From the NCBI RefSeq assembly GCF_039537875.1, contig NZ_BAABBI010000001.1, positions 496,001 through 560,000 on the forward strand: 64,000 nt of DNA, read 5' to 3'. The first letter of the stretch is position 1. Each line of letters begins with the position of its first letter. The notes under the pieces are model-generated. The model was not told where the DNA came from, searched no databases, and worked only from the letters and a program-made list of their open reading frames with translations. The DNA comes from Corallibacter vietnamensis (GTDB lineage: Bacteria > Bacteroidota > Bacteroidia > Flavobacteriales > Flavobacteriaceae). Below are positions 32,801-41,432 of this stretch, piece by piece. The position numbers were made by a program, and so were the translations under genes.

Positions 32801-35725
32801 CCTACAGAAGGACCTGCTGGAACAGTTGTAACAGTCACTGCTAGTAGTGGGTCAAATCCAGACGATACTACCGCGCTTTATGATGGAACTACAACAACAG
32901 TAACAAACATTTCTGCTACATCATTTGAAATTACTATTCCAGATAACGCGATAAGTGCAGACATTACATTTGATGATGTTACCGGTTGCTCAAGAAGCTT
33001 ACCTTTTACCGTTTTAGACAACGATATTACTTCTTGTGAAGGTTCAGGAACACTTCCTTCAGATATTTTTATAAGTGAAATTACCGATAGTGATTCTTCA
33101 GTTAATGGACACTCTTATGTAGAACTATTTAATGGTACTGGAGCTAATATTGATATTTCTAGCTATTTTATAGAAATACATCAAAATGGCGGGTCAAGTC
33201 CTTCTGCATACATAAACATTCCAAATGGTACAATTTTAGCCAATAATAGCACGTATGTAATTTCATTTGGAACTGGCGCAACAGAAGTAGATCCAGTATC
33301 TCAAAATAATTATTTTAGTCCAAACACCATAGGTATTAATGATGAAGATCATTTAATATTAAATGATGGTTCAAATGATATAGATTTATGGGGAGATACT
33401 TCAGGAAGCCCTTTCACAGGTGGTTCAGGAACAGAATACAATGGCTCAACACCTAATGGTAGTAACTATACTTATAGAAGAAAAAACTCTGGAATCACAG
33501 CTCCTAGTATGACCTGGGACTCATCGGAATGGGATGCCTTAACAACAACCAATTATTCTGACATAGGAAATTACACTTTTTCAGTAGGTACACCTCCGAC
33601 TATAACAGTAGAACCAACTTTGCCTGCTAGCAACTGTAATTTCACAGCCTCGATTAGTGTTACTGCAACAGAAGGTTATTCCGGAGGAAACCCTTTAGCA
33701 TACCAATGGTATTATAGCGCTCCAGGAGATACAGGATGGACCATAATTACTAATGGTACAACTTACAGTGGTGCAAACAGTGATACTTTAAATATTTTAG
33801 ATACCCTAAACTTAAACAACTACCAGTTTTACTGCCAAGTTAGAGAAAATTTAAGCACTTGTTATACTGCAAGCAATGCTGTAAAACTTAACACAGCACA
33901 AGCTATTTGGAATGGTACCAATTGGTCTTCATTACCTACATCAAGTAAAGTTGTTATTATTGATGGTGATTACAACACAAGTATTGGTACCAATAACGAA
34001 ACTAGCTTTAGTGCTTGCCAATTAATTGTAAATGCTGGAAACAAATTAACTATTACTGCTGGTGAATACATTGAAGTAATAAACAATGTTGATGTGTATG
34101 GTGACGGCACAAATACTGACGGTATTCTTATTGAAGACAAAGGTAGCTTTATACAAAGAGGTAACGGCGCTGCAGCTGGAACATACACATTACATACTAA
34201 TGCCATAACACAGGTTAATAAACGTACAGCACCACTAAACAACTGGTATGAATACACATATTGGAGCTCTCCAGTTGTAGGTGAAACCATAGGAAACGGC
34301 TTGCTTGAAGCGCATCCTACAAGGCGTTATTGGTATAACGGGCAAAATTATTTAGATGCTACAGCTGAAACAAACAACAATAATGGAACCGTTACTGGAC
34401 AAGACGATATAGATGATGATGGTAACGACTGGCAAATTGCAAATAACGGAGATGTAATGCTGCCTGGAGTAGGTTATGCAGCCATGCATAATGAATTAGG
34501 TTTTGGAATACCTGGGGCTAATTATGAATATACATTTGAAGGCGCGTTAAACACTGGTGATTTTAGTGTTCCTGTTTATAGAAATGATTCAGAATTGAAT
34601 GACAACAACTGGAATTTCATTGGTAATCCATACCCATCTGCAATAGATGCAGATGCTTTCCTATTAGCTAATACTATTGTTGATCAAAACGTATCAGAAT
34701 CTTCAGGAATTATTGATGGCGCTATCTTTTTCTGGTCACAAAATACCGGATATAGCGATTCTAATAATGGTAATGAGGTTTTAAATTTTGCTCAAAGCGA
34801 TTATGCTGTAATAAACGGTACAGGTCAAACAGCTGGTGGTGATGGTGTGATGCCTACGCGTTTTATCCCTTCTGGACAAGGGTTTTTCATCTCTTTATCA
34901 GATGCAGCAACAACTTCGGTAGTTTCTGGAACTGTTAGAACTGCTGATGTTGTTTTCCAAAACAGCATGCGTACAATAAATAACAACAATCAATTTTTTA
35001 GAACTACAAATGATCCAGATAAATTGTGGCTTAACTTAACATCAAACAATGGTGTATTTAATCAAACCTTAATTGGCTATGTGCCTGGTGCCACAAGTGA
35101 TTATGACGGTATGTATTTTGATGCACCAAAAAATTTATCTACAGATTCTTACTCATCACTTTATTCTATAATAGGGCATGATACGATTACTTTACAAGAT
35201 AAACTAGCTATTCAAGGTAAGTCTCCTGAAGATTTAAATATAAATGAAGTTATCCCATTAGGTTTTGTAACAAATATTAATGAAGCAACTATTTATACTA
35301 TAAGTATTGAACAATTACAGGGAGAGTTCTTAACTGAAAACACAGTTTATTTAAAAGATAACACATTGAATGTCATACATAATTTATCAGAAAGCGCTTA
35401 TAATTTCACCTCAAGTATTGGTGAATTTAATGATCGTTTTGAGATTGTATTTACTGATACCTTATTGTCTATTGATGAAAACACTATAAATGATAACGGA
35501 CTAACTATTATTGATAATAATGGCGACACGACATTTAAAGTTAATGCCGCGTATCAAATTAAAAAGGTAACACTTATTGATATGCTTGGAAGAGAAGTTT
35601 TTTCTGCCACAGGAAACACAAATAACGAAACTTACAACTTGTCGCATTTAAGCCAAGCTAATTACATTGCTAAAGTACAGTTAGATAACGATTATGTAAT
35701 TACAAAGAAAATGGTGAAGAAGTAA
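29870..35725 (+). CDS. Very large multidomain T9SS-secreted protein (lamin tail, GEVED, Calx-beta, choice-of-anchor D)
   Basis: The protein has 1951 residues with a signal peptide ending near LTITGFGQ. Approximate domain order: 20-170 a lectin-like or trefoil-like module (YIIAESNEGFAMSN); 175-285 an Ig-like domain; 290-450 a GEVED domain (WIDWNNDGDFDD, WGSVEDYTISV); 455-565 Calx-beta; 570-735 a sandwich domain; 742-965 two choice-of-anchor D (ASPM/HYDIN-like) domains; 968-1050 an IPT/TIG-like domain; 1055-1238 a lamin tail domain; 1243-1340 Ig-like. The rest is a module shared with the 719-aa paralogue, ending in a type A sorting domain. It is probably a surface adhesin or coat protein. Confidence 0.9.
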   Translation: MKKNYIILLIAFLCLTITGFGQTYNQITSLAELTDGNYIIAESNEGFAMSNSHNGTYLARTAISPISGSITNPDATIIWTIETNGSGKTIYSNDSSRYISYTGDSNNVQIVNTVTSNNQRWNITYSGGNFIFSNVAITNRDLQYNSSAPRFACYRGSQRDLVLYKQDTPSGPTITATPTTITGLDYVVSNGPSTPQSFNIEGTLLTAGIDITAPANFEIATSAAGPYNNTVNIPALDANNTNTIYVRLISGLPIASYSGTITMTNLTAGLSATPTVDVSGDVTDVIYCNAGPTSNADSEIENVTLIGESLSITNNTTDVCTGGTGGVINDYTAMVADLNAGGAYALSIAFGDCSEDYIDFDGAGGVWIDWNNDGDFDDINEEVATVDLIGLDSGSNQIENITINVPVTQAIGDYRMRIVQEEGSDASSISPCGTFQWGSVEDYTISVLAGSTDTMINFASTTYTQNEDGTSVDLCINIANPSATPTTAQVVLTSGTTPHLSYTTQNITFPANSSAQQCVTVPITDNTNCNDSTSYTFEIQNVSGGDSAAVGNANETTLSVTDNDGSNGVFKTLSFEGSDDLGYTGNGSIENDFNKYFGTNSYRLATSDNLTTDNVSLVGASNVTLSVAFASVGADSGEDLFLEISYDNGTTWNGSGSVKLVDGYSNANINMGNTNGFNPTTVATNPWIVNIPDIETQIKIRLRTAGLDSGEYYYVDDITLSGDTCTTPTPEIQLVDNTATNQNCGYTIDFGTQSVASNTDLTFDIENVGSADLDIASLNITGDYTVVSPAAPFTVTSGNSQTVTVRFTPSTTGTQTGVLTINNNDSDEGSCTVNLTGEGFTPTPDINVEGNLGTFPDIPGDASNTPAGFNNTLFAATTIGNSQTKSFRIVNEGTLNLTLSSITLGGSNPGDFTITGTAPANTIAPNGIEILEITFSPLASGTRTATVIINNNDGDENPFIFNIQGTGNCNTATYNIYPTEGPAGTVVTVTASSGSNPDDTTALYDGTTTTVTNISATSFEITIPDNAISADITFDDVTGCSRSLPFTVLDNDITSCEGSGTLPSDIFISEITDSDSSVNGHSYVELFNGTGANIDISSYFIEIHQNGGSSPSAYINIPNGTILANNSTYVISFGTGATEVDPVSQNNYFSPNTIGINDEDHLILNDGSNDIDLWGDTSGSPFTGGSGTEYNGSTPNGSNYTYRRKNSGITAPSMTWDSSEWDALTTTNYSDIGNYTFSVGTPPTITVEPTLPASNCNFTASISVTATEGYSGGNPLAYQWYYSAPGDTGWTIITNGTTYSGANSDTLNILDTLNLNNYQFYCQVRENLSTCYTASNAVKLNTAQAIWNGTNWSSLPTSSKVVIIDGDYNTSIGTNNETSFSACQLIVNAGNKLTITAGEYIEVINNVDVYGDGTNTDGILIEDKGSFIQRGNGAAAGTYTLHTNAITQVNKRTAPLNNWYEYTYWSSPVVGETIGNGLLEAHPTRRYWYNGQNYLDATAETNNNNGTVTGQDDIDDDGNDWQIANNGDVMLPGVGYAAMHNELGFGIPGANYEYTFEGALNTGDFSVPVYRNDSELNDNNWNFIGNPYPSAIDADAFLLANTIVDQNVSESSGIIDGAIFFWSQNTGYSDSNNGNEVLNFAQSDYAVINGTGQTAGGDGVMPTRFIPSGQGFFISLSDAATTSVVSGTVRTADVVFQNSMRTINNNNQFFRTTNDPDKLWLNLTSNNGVFNQTLIGYVPGATSDYDGMYFDAPKNLSTDSYSSLYSIIGHDTITLQDKLAIQGKSPEDLNINEVIPLGFVTNINEATIYTISIEQLQGEFLTENTVYLKDNTLNVIHNLSESAYNFTSSIGEFNDRFEIVFTDTLLSIDENTINDNGLTIIDNNGDTTFKVNAAYQIKKVTLIDMLGREVFSATGNTNNETYNLSHLSQANYIAKVQLDNDYVITKKMVKK
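34225..35722 (+). repeat. Paralogous T9SS C-terminal module, copy 2
   Basis: Encodes NNWYEYTYWSSPV to the end of the 1951-aa protein, matching the C-terminal part of the gene at 27065-29224, including DDIDDDGNDW, WNFIGNPYPSAIDADAF, SGQGFF and NGVFNQ. Confidence 0.75.
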
Positions 35726-35744
35726 AATATATTTATAAAACCTA

Positions 35745-35786
35745 AAAAAACCAATACATTACTCCATGAGTTTGTATTGGTTTTTT
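35745..35786. terminator. Bidirectional terminator between the 1951-aa gene and recO
   Basis: 14-bp stem AAAAAACCAATACA / TGTATTGGTTTTTT (35745-35758 and 35773-35786) with a 14-base loop. Confidence 0.85.
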
Positions 35787-35789
35787 GTT

Positions 35790-36512
35790 TTAGTTAAATA
35801 CTTGTCCAAATATGTCTAACGACTTGGTTTTTTTAAAGCCACCGATATGTAACTCGTAATAAAGTAATAACATATTCAAAAATGACTGACGTTGTTCTGA
35901 CTTTAATTTTATAGTACTAATAGTATCAAAAGTTGCTGCCAGTAAATGTTTTAAAACATCAACATTTTTGCCTGATATACTGTAGTTTCCAACTTCTAGA
36001 CTTTCAAAGGTTCCTGTTTCTAAATTAAAAAAAGGTTTGCCATTCTGCTTTGGTAGCTCTGGATAGAAGCCTAAATATTTTGTGAGCTTTACTAAAAAAA
36101 GCAAATGAAAATTAGCGTATTCTTTTTCTGTGTCAAACCATAAAAGAGCCGTTTCTAGAAAACTATATAGTGCCTGATTATTTTCTTCTTCCTTTAAAGC
36201 TAAAGACAATATTTCAGCTACAAACATGGTTACTGCACTTTTAATAACATGAGAATGTAAAGACTGATAGACATTATTAATTTTTACATCTTTGATATAA
36301 TGCAATGACTTATTTTTTCTGTAGTCTTCCTCAATTAACAATTGAGATAAAGCTTGAAAATAAGCTACTTTAGAAGTTCCTTTTTTACTTTTTAAAACAC
36401 TTGGCAACAAATAGCTAACAACACCTCTATTTAGCGTGTAGCATTTTACAATTAAATCGTTGTCTCGGTATTTAATTTTTGATAAAACTATTGCTTGTGT
36501 AGAGCCTAACAT
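35790..36512 (-). CDS. recO: DNA repair protein RecO
   Basis: The protein has 240 residues. RecO loads RecA on SSB-coated single-stranded DNA with RecR. The N-terminal OB fold starts with STQAIVLSKIKYRDNDLIVKCYT and RGVVSYLLPSVLKSKK, and a helical C-terminal part follows (LFLVKLTKYLGFYPELP). The zinc-finger cysteines of some RecO proteins are not seen, which is frequent in Flavobacteria. Its ATG overlaps the porZ stop (TAATG), so it is translated together with porZ. Confidence 0.93.
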   Translation of the reverse strand: MLGSTQAIVLSKIKYRDNDLIVKCYTLNRGVVSYLLPSVLKSKKGTSKVAYFQALSQLLIEEDYRKNKSLHYIKDVKINNVYQSLHSHVIKSAVTMFVAEILSLALKEEENNQALYSFLETALLWFDTEKEYANFHLLFLVKLTKYLGFYPELPKQNGKPFFNLETGTFESLEVGNYSISGKNVDVLKHLLAATFDTISTIKLKSEQRQSFLNMLLLYYELHIGGFKKTKSLDIFGQVFN

Positions 36513-38860
36513 TAGCGAACAACCATGACTTTTAAAACCTTGGTCTCAAAGGAATCTAAATCATAAAGCATTATTAAATAAACACCAGAAGCCACGACAT
36601 TGTTTGACAAGTTTTTTCCGTTCCAAAACGCTGTTCCACCATCAATCTCTAAATTATAACCTTTATATCTTAAATTGACTTTAGACTGCGCTTCAGCAAC
36701 CAAATTACCTTCTATATCTGTAATCTTGATATTGATGTTATCTGATATTCCTTTTATTTTTACTTTCTCTTGTGTGATATTGAAAGTAGGCCTTACCGGA
36801 TTTGGATATACATAAGCCTCTTCAATACTTTCTTGAGTTTCAGATCCGCCTGCCTGAAAAGAAACAAGCCCATTATCTGTTGCAAAATAAACACGACCGT
36901 TAGAGCTATCTAAAGCAACATCAACAACATTATTTGATGGTAATGGAGAGTTTTCTTTAGTAAAATGATATAATGTTAATTGAGCATCTGCAGAAAAATA
37001 AAAAACCCCAGATCCTACTGTTGATATCCATTTGTTGTTTGAGCCATCAACCTCTATATCTGTAACAAATGTTCTAAATAATAATTCCTTTGGAACACCA
37101 TCTTCTAAAATAATGATTTCTTGTACACTTGCATTATCATCAGTAAAGATACTTCCTGTATTATACAACACTCTTAATCCACCTGTTGTTCCTACCCAAA
37201 CTTGATTTTGTCTGTCTACAGCTACACTAGTCACGTAATTAGAAGGCATGTTATTCTCTATATCTTTAATACTTGCAAGTTGTTGATTCCCTCCATTATT
37301 ATTGAAAGCTATCAAACCGTAATTATAACCACCTATCCATTTCGTATTATTGTTATCAATGTCAATATCACTATATCCCCACTCACCTTCTAAAGGATCA
37401 GCGATTAAACTACTAAAATTGTAACTATTCCACTCTCCAGTTGAAGGGTCATAAGATTTTAAAGGCCTTTCTACCCTCGCTGTCATTGTCCATAAAACAC
37501 CACTAGTATCAAAAATTGAAGCACTTGTACGTATTGAGACATAGTTTGGGGCTGCAGGAACAACTAAACTTTCTAAACCACTATTCTCTTGATTGTATAA
37601 AATAGTTGGTAAATCATCATTGACCTCCAATAAACCATCCTGAAAAGAACTAATAAAAACTTGATTGGTGTTAAAAGGGTTTATAGAAACTTCACTTAAG
37701 TTTCTTGCGGTAAGCACACTATCAAAAGGAACATTTACCCAACTTTCTTCGTTTAAATGACTAAATCCATATGACTTTAATGGTGATGGGTTGTATGTTA
37801 AACTATAATCCCCATAAACAACCCAAAGGTTATTAGGAGATGCTTCTATAGAAAAAGAAGTATTCATTAAAGGTCCATTAGGGTGTAACTCTTGAAATTC
37901 AGTTGGCGCATTTAACGACACATTTAAAACACCAAAGTCTTTCGTACCTATATATACATTTTCTGCAACTACTGTCGCTGATGTAAAATCTGTAATAAAA
38001 GGGTCACTTACCGTTATTTGAGAAATAAGGGTGAAATTTATATCGTAAATAAACACTTCACTACTAGTAGTTACTATCAAATAATCATTTACAGCTCTTA
38101 CATCAACAGGACGATCATCATAACTTGTTAATGAATTAAAAACTCCATCAATTACTTCAAAAAAAACTCCATTTGACCTAGTTACAAAAAGATTATCTAT
38201 TAAGGCCTCTATTGCTAAATAATTGCCTCCCCTTATTGTTTCCCATTCTTGATAATCAATTAAATCATTACTAGTTATTAAGGCTTTTTTAACACCATTA
38301 GCATCAAAACAGGATGCGTAAATAAAACCATTAAAAACAGTGGTTTGCGTCACTCTTATTTGAGATCCTCCATTACCTATAAAATAAGTGTCTCCAAATT
38401 CTAAACGGCTTAAATCATAAACAGAAATACCATAATCTGTTGCTATATATAAAAACTCTTGGTATTCATTAAAATGATTAATTATCTTGCTTCCTGGAGG
38501 AATTGTAGGTTTTTCTAAAATATCAATAACAGTCAACACATCATCATCATTATCAAATACGATATCCATCAACCCATTTTCATAACCAACAACCAATAAC
38601 TCGTAAGCTTCGCTATAATGTATTTGAGATATTGCTTCTCCCGACAAACCATTAACGGTCGTTAAGGTTTCTATTTCTTGAGTTTCGGTATCATAAACAA
38701 AAATGGCATTTTCTGAAGCCGCATAAAGTTTATTTTGGTTTTGAGTAACATCTTTAATGTTTAAATATGAAAAATGCTCATCCCATAGAGCAGAATAATC
38801 TTGAGAAAAATTAACTAGTGGAATAAAAAAAATGAAAACAAGAATAAGTTTTTTAAACAT
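36512..38860 (-). CDS. porZ: PorZ-like T9SS component (two beta-propellers with sorting domain)
   Basis: The protein has 782 residues from ATG 38860. A signal peptide (MFKKLILVFIFFIPLVNFSQ) is followed by propeller blades (YSALWDEHFSYLNIKDVTQ, LYAASENAIFVYDTETQEI, then VWVGTTGGLRVLYN and VYFATDNGLVSF). The C-terminal domain (EEAYVYPNPVRPTF, GVYLIMLYDL) is a T9SS sorting domain. Length and layout match PorZ, which helps attach cargo to anionic LPS in Porphyromonas. A -7 box at 38880-38887 starts transcription after the ATG at 38878, so the internal ATG is preferred. recO overlaps its end. Confidence 0.85.
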   Translation of the reverse strand: MFKKLILVFIFFIPLVNFSQDYSALWDEHFSYLNIKDVTQNQNKLYAASENAIFVYDTETQEIETLTTVNGLSGEAISQIHYSEAYELLVVGYENGLMDIVFDNDDDVLTVIDILEKPTIPPGSKIINHFNEYQEFLYIATDYGISVYDLSRLEFGDTYFIGNGGSQIRVTQTTVFNGFIYASCFDANGVKKALITSNDLIDYQEWETIRGGNYLAIEALIDNLFVTRSNGVFFEVIDGVFNSLTSYDDRPVDVRAVNDYLIVTTSSEVFIYDINFTLISQITVSDPFITDFTSATVVAENVYIGTKDFGVLNVSLNAPTEFQELHPNGPLMNTSFSIEASPNNLWVVYGDYSLTYNPSPLKSYGFSHLNEESWVNVPFDSVLTARNLSEVSINPFNTNQVFISSFQDGLLEVNDDLPTILYNQENSGLESLVVPAAPNYVSIRTSASIFDTSGVLWTMTARVERPLKSYDPSTGEWNSYNFSSLIADPLEGEWGYSDIDIDNNNTKWIGGYNYGLIAFNNNGGNQQLASIKDIENNMPSNYVTSVAVDRQNQVWVGTTGGLRVLYNTGSIFTDDNASVQEIIILEDGVPKELLFRTFVTDIEVDGSNNKWISTVGSGVFYFSADAQLTLYHFTKENSPLPSNNVVDVALDSSNGRVYFATDNGLVSFQAGGSETQESIEEAYVYPNPVRPTFNITQEKVKIKGISDNINIKITDIEGNLVAEAQSKVNLRYKGYNLEIDGGTAFWNGKNLSNNVVASGVYLIMLYDLDSFETKVLKVMVVR

Positions 38861-38879
38861 ATGACTTTTTTTATGCATT

Positions 38880-38887
38880 CAAATATA
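38880..38887 (-). promoter_or_regulatory. Bacteroidota -7 element of porZ-recO
   Basis: TATATTTG on the minus strand, 19 bases upstream of the ATG at 38860. This position would put the ATG at 38878 ahead of the transcription start. Confidence 0.55.
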
Positions 38888-38933
38888 TTTATAACTAACG
38901 ACTTAAAACGTAAAATAATATAATTTTAAAACG

Positions 38934-38967
38934 AAAAAAGCTTCCTAATTATTTAGAAAGCTTTTTT
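38934..38967 (-). terminator. Rho-independent terminator after gdhA
   Basis: Stem AAAAAAGCTT / AAGCTTTTTT (38934-38943 and 38958-38967) with a 14-base loop, lying 23 bases past the gdhA stop. Confidence 0.8.
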
Positions 38968-38990
38968 TAAAGTTATTTTATAATAAAGAA

Positions 38991-40334
38991 CTACACAACA
39001 CCTTGTGCAAGCATAGCGTCAGCTACCTTAACAAAACCAGCAATGTTAGCTCCTTTTACATAATCTACATAACCATCTTCTTGTGTACCATAAGTAACAC
39101 ATGAATCATGGATGTCATCCATAATTTGGTTTAATTTAGCATCAACTTCTTCTCTTGTCCAGTTGTAACGCAATGAATTTTGACTCATCTCCAATCCTGA
39201 AGTTGCTACACCTCCTGCATTTGAAGCTTTACCTGGAGAGAATAAAATTCTAGCCTTGTGAAATACCTCAATCGCTTCTGGAGTTGTTGGCATATTAGCT
39301 CCTTCAGCTACTGCTATAACACCATTATCAACTAAAGCTTTTGCTTCTTGTTCATTTAATTCGTTTTGTGTTGCACATGGCATTGCTACATCACAGTTTA
39401 CAGACCATGGTCTTTCTCCTTTATGAAATGTAGCTGATGGATATTTGTCTAAATACTCACTTATTCTACCACGCTTTACATTTTTTATATCTTGAATATG
39501 TGCTAATTTTTCAGCATCAATTCCGTCTTGGTCATAAATATAACCTGAAGAATCAGACATTGTTACAACTTTACCACCTAATTCAGTTGCTTTTTCGCAT
39601 GCATATTGAGCAACATTTCCAGATCCAGAAATAACAATAGTTTTTCCGTTTAATGTATCATTTTTTGTTGCTAACATATTCTTTGCAAAATATACACAAC
39701 CATATCCTGTTGCTTCAGGTCTTATTAGAGAACCTCCAAAAGAAATCCCTTTTCCTGTTAATACACCAGTAAATTCGTTTCTTAAACGCTTATACTGACC
39801 AAACATGTATCCTACTTCACGACCTCCAACACCTATATCTCCTGCAGGGACATCCGTATTTGGACCTATATGACGGAATAACTCGTTCATAAATGATTGA
39901 CAAAAACGCATTACTTCATTATCGCTTTTCCCTTTTGGGTCAAAGTCACTTCCTCCTTTTCCACCACCCATTGGCAATGTTGTTAGTGAGTTTTTGAATA
40001 CTTGCTCAAAACCTAAAAACTTAAGAATACTTAAGTTTACAGATGGATGAAAACGAAGTCCACCTTTATATGGTCCTATTGCTGAATTGAATTCAACTCT
40101 AAAACCTCTATTTACCTGGGTGTTTCCTTGATCATCAATCCAAGGCACTCTAAAAATAATAGTACGCTCAGGCTCTACCATTCTCTCAAGTAACATTTTA
40201 TTTTGATACTTTGGGTTGTTCTCTATAAATGGAATTACTGTTTCAGCTACTTCATGAACAGCTTGTAAAAATTCTGGTTCATGACCATTTTTTTCTTTTA
40301 CAATCTCTAAAAACGCTTCTATTTTTTGTTTCAT
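38991..40334 (-). CDS. gdhA: NADP-dependent glutamate dehydrogenase
   Basis: The enzyme aminates 2-oxoglutarate to glutamate. At 447 residues it has the length of the hexameric GDH-I type. GPYKGGLRFHPSVN (about 88-101) and PMGGGKGGSDFDPKG with the catalytic lysine near 125 are present, as is the Rossmann motif VISGSGNVAQYACEKA near 235, and ANMPTTPEAIEVF and SNAGGVATSGLEMSQN follow. The C terminus AGFVKVADAMLAQGVV is typical. It is a single gene with its own promoter and terminator. Confidence 0.98.
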   Translation of the reverse strand: MKQKIEAFLEIVKEKNGHEPEFLQAVHEVAETVIPFIENNPKYQNKMLLERMVEPERTIIFRVPWIDDQGNTQVNRGFRVEFNSAIGPYKGGLRFHPSVNLSILKFLGFEQVFKNSLTTLPMGGGKGGSDFDPKGKSDNEVMRFCQSFMNELFRHIGPNTDVPAGDIGVGGREVGYMFGQYKRLRNEFTGVLTGKGISFGGSLIRPEATGYGCVYFAKNMLATKNDTLNGKTIVISGSGNVAQYACEKATELGGKVVTMSDSSGYIYDQDGIDAEKLAHIQDIKNVKRGRISEYLDKYPSATFHKGERPWSVNCDVAMPCATQNELNEQEAKALVDNGVIAVAEGANMPTTPEAIEVFHKARILFSPGKASNAGGVATSGLEMSQNSLRYNWTREEVDAKLNQIMDDIHDSCVTYGTQEDGYVDYVKGANIAGFVKVADAMLAQGVV

Positions 40335-40380
40335 TTTTTATTATTTTGAAGAAATCTTAATTTCTTAAACATTAATGCTG

Positions 40381-40388
40381 CAAATATA
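40381..40388 (-). promoter_or_regulatory. Bacteroidota -7 element of gdhA
   Basis: TATATTTG on the minus strand, 46 bases upstream of the gdhA ATG; no clear -33 motif. Confidence 0.55.
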
Positions 40389-40510
40389 CATTATCTTTAA
40401 AAAAGAAAATGGTTTTTTTTATAATTCGCAATTGCAAAATTTTTTTTTAAAATTCTATATTGATTCTATGTTATCTTTTTATATAATTGCTTTGCTTTTA
40501 ATATTTTATA

Positions 40511-40541
40511 TTTGGTAGGTTATTGTGTTTTTTTATATTTG
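40511..40541 (+). promoter_or_regulatory. Full Bacteroidota promoter (TTTG-N19-TATATTTG)
   Basis: TTTG at 40511-40514 and TATATTTG at 40534-40541 are exactly 19 bases apart, the textbook arrangement for the primary sigma factor of Bacteroidota. The ATG of the downstream beta-barrel-like gene is at 40576. Confidence 0.75.
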
Positions 40542-40575
40542 TTTAATAATGCTCTAAACCATTGAAAATAGCACT

Positions 40576-41361
40576 ATGTTTAACTACAAGCCTTTACAAC
40601 TAATCGTATTCCTTCTTATTGGAGTTTATTCAGGTTTTTCACAATTAGGTTTTTCTCATGAAATTGGTGCTATAGTCGGCCCTGTTCAATTTAGATCTGA
40701 TTTTGGTGAAAGAGCAAATGATCGTAACAACTTTGGAAATTCTGGATTTGGAATTGGTATTGTTCACTACATCAACTTTTCTTATCGTGCTGATTGTAAT
40801 TGCTACTCTACAGACACTTATTTTAATGATCACTTTAAATTACGAAGCGAACTTTCATACAACAAAACAAAACTAGAACACTACGGAGAATGGGTTGCCC
40901 CTGATAAAACAAGTACTAATGCTGATAAATTAAGAGCACATACTGGAGAAGCCAATAATTTTGACATCGGGATGCAATTAGAATACTTTCCTTTTAGTAT
41001 TAGATCTTTTCAGGCATTTAGTTATAGAATTGCTCCTTTTGTTAGTCTTGGTGTGCATTACACATCATACAACCCTAAAGCTTATACTTCTTATGGAAAC
41101 TCTAACATTAATAATGCCAATAACTTTTACTCATATTGGGATCCTGGCTCAATAAACCCTGATTCTGGAAACACGTGGTCTTTAGTAACAAGTATTGGTG
41201 CTCGCTATAAGCTTACACCACTATCTGATTTAATGCTAGATTTAAGATGGCAATATTATGGTAGTGATTGGATTGATGGTTTTGATCACCAGTTACCTTC
41301 AAACAAACACAACGATTGGTTAGTTTGGTTAAACTTTGGATACATCTATTATTTAGATTAA
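40576..41361 (+). CDS. THC0290_0291-like outer membrane beta-barrel protein
   Basis: The protein has 261 residues. A signal peptide (LIVFLLIGVYSGFSQ) is followed by amphipathic strands (SHEIGAIVGPVQFRSDFGER, IVHYINFSYR, LRSELSYNKTKLEHYG, LEYFPFSIRSF, RIAPFVSLGVHYTSY, LMLDLRWQYYGSDW) ending in the aromatic strand WLVWLNFGYIYYLD, as in small outer-membrane barrels. I recognise it as a family common in Flavobacteria; its function is not known. It has a strong promoter and terminator of its own. Confidence 0.82.
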   Translation: MFNYKPLQLIVFLLIGVYSGFSQLGFSHEIGAIVGPVQFRSDFGERANDRNNFGNSGFGIGIVHYINFSYRADCNCYSTDTYFNDHFKLRSELSYNKTKLEHYGEWVAPDKTSTNADKLRAHTGEANNFDIGMQLEYFPFSIRSFQAFSYRIAPFVSLGVHYTSYNPKAYTSYGNSNINNANNFYSYWDPGSINPDSGNTWSLVTSIGARYKLTPLSDLMLDLRWQYYGSDWIDGFDHQLPSNKHNDWLVWLNFGYIYYLD

Positions 41362-41380
41362 TATATTAGAAAAGCATAAT

Positions 41381-41414
41381 AAAAAAGCCAGAACTTTAGG
41401 GTTCTGGCTTTTTT
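41381..41414. terminator. Bidirectional terminator between the barrel gene and metB
   Basis: Perfect 14-bp stem AAAAAAGCCAGAAC / GTTCTGGCTTTTTT with a 6-base loop. Confidence 0.92.
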
Positions 41415-41432
41415 GTTTACTTATTATTTAAG

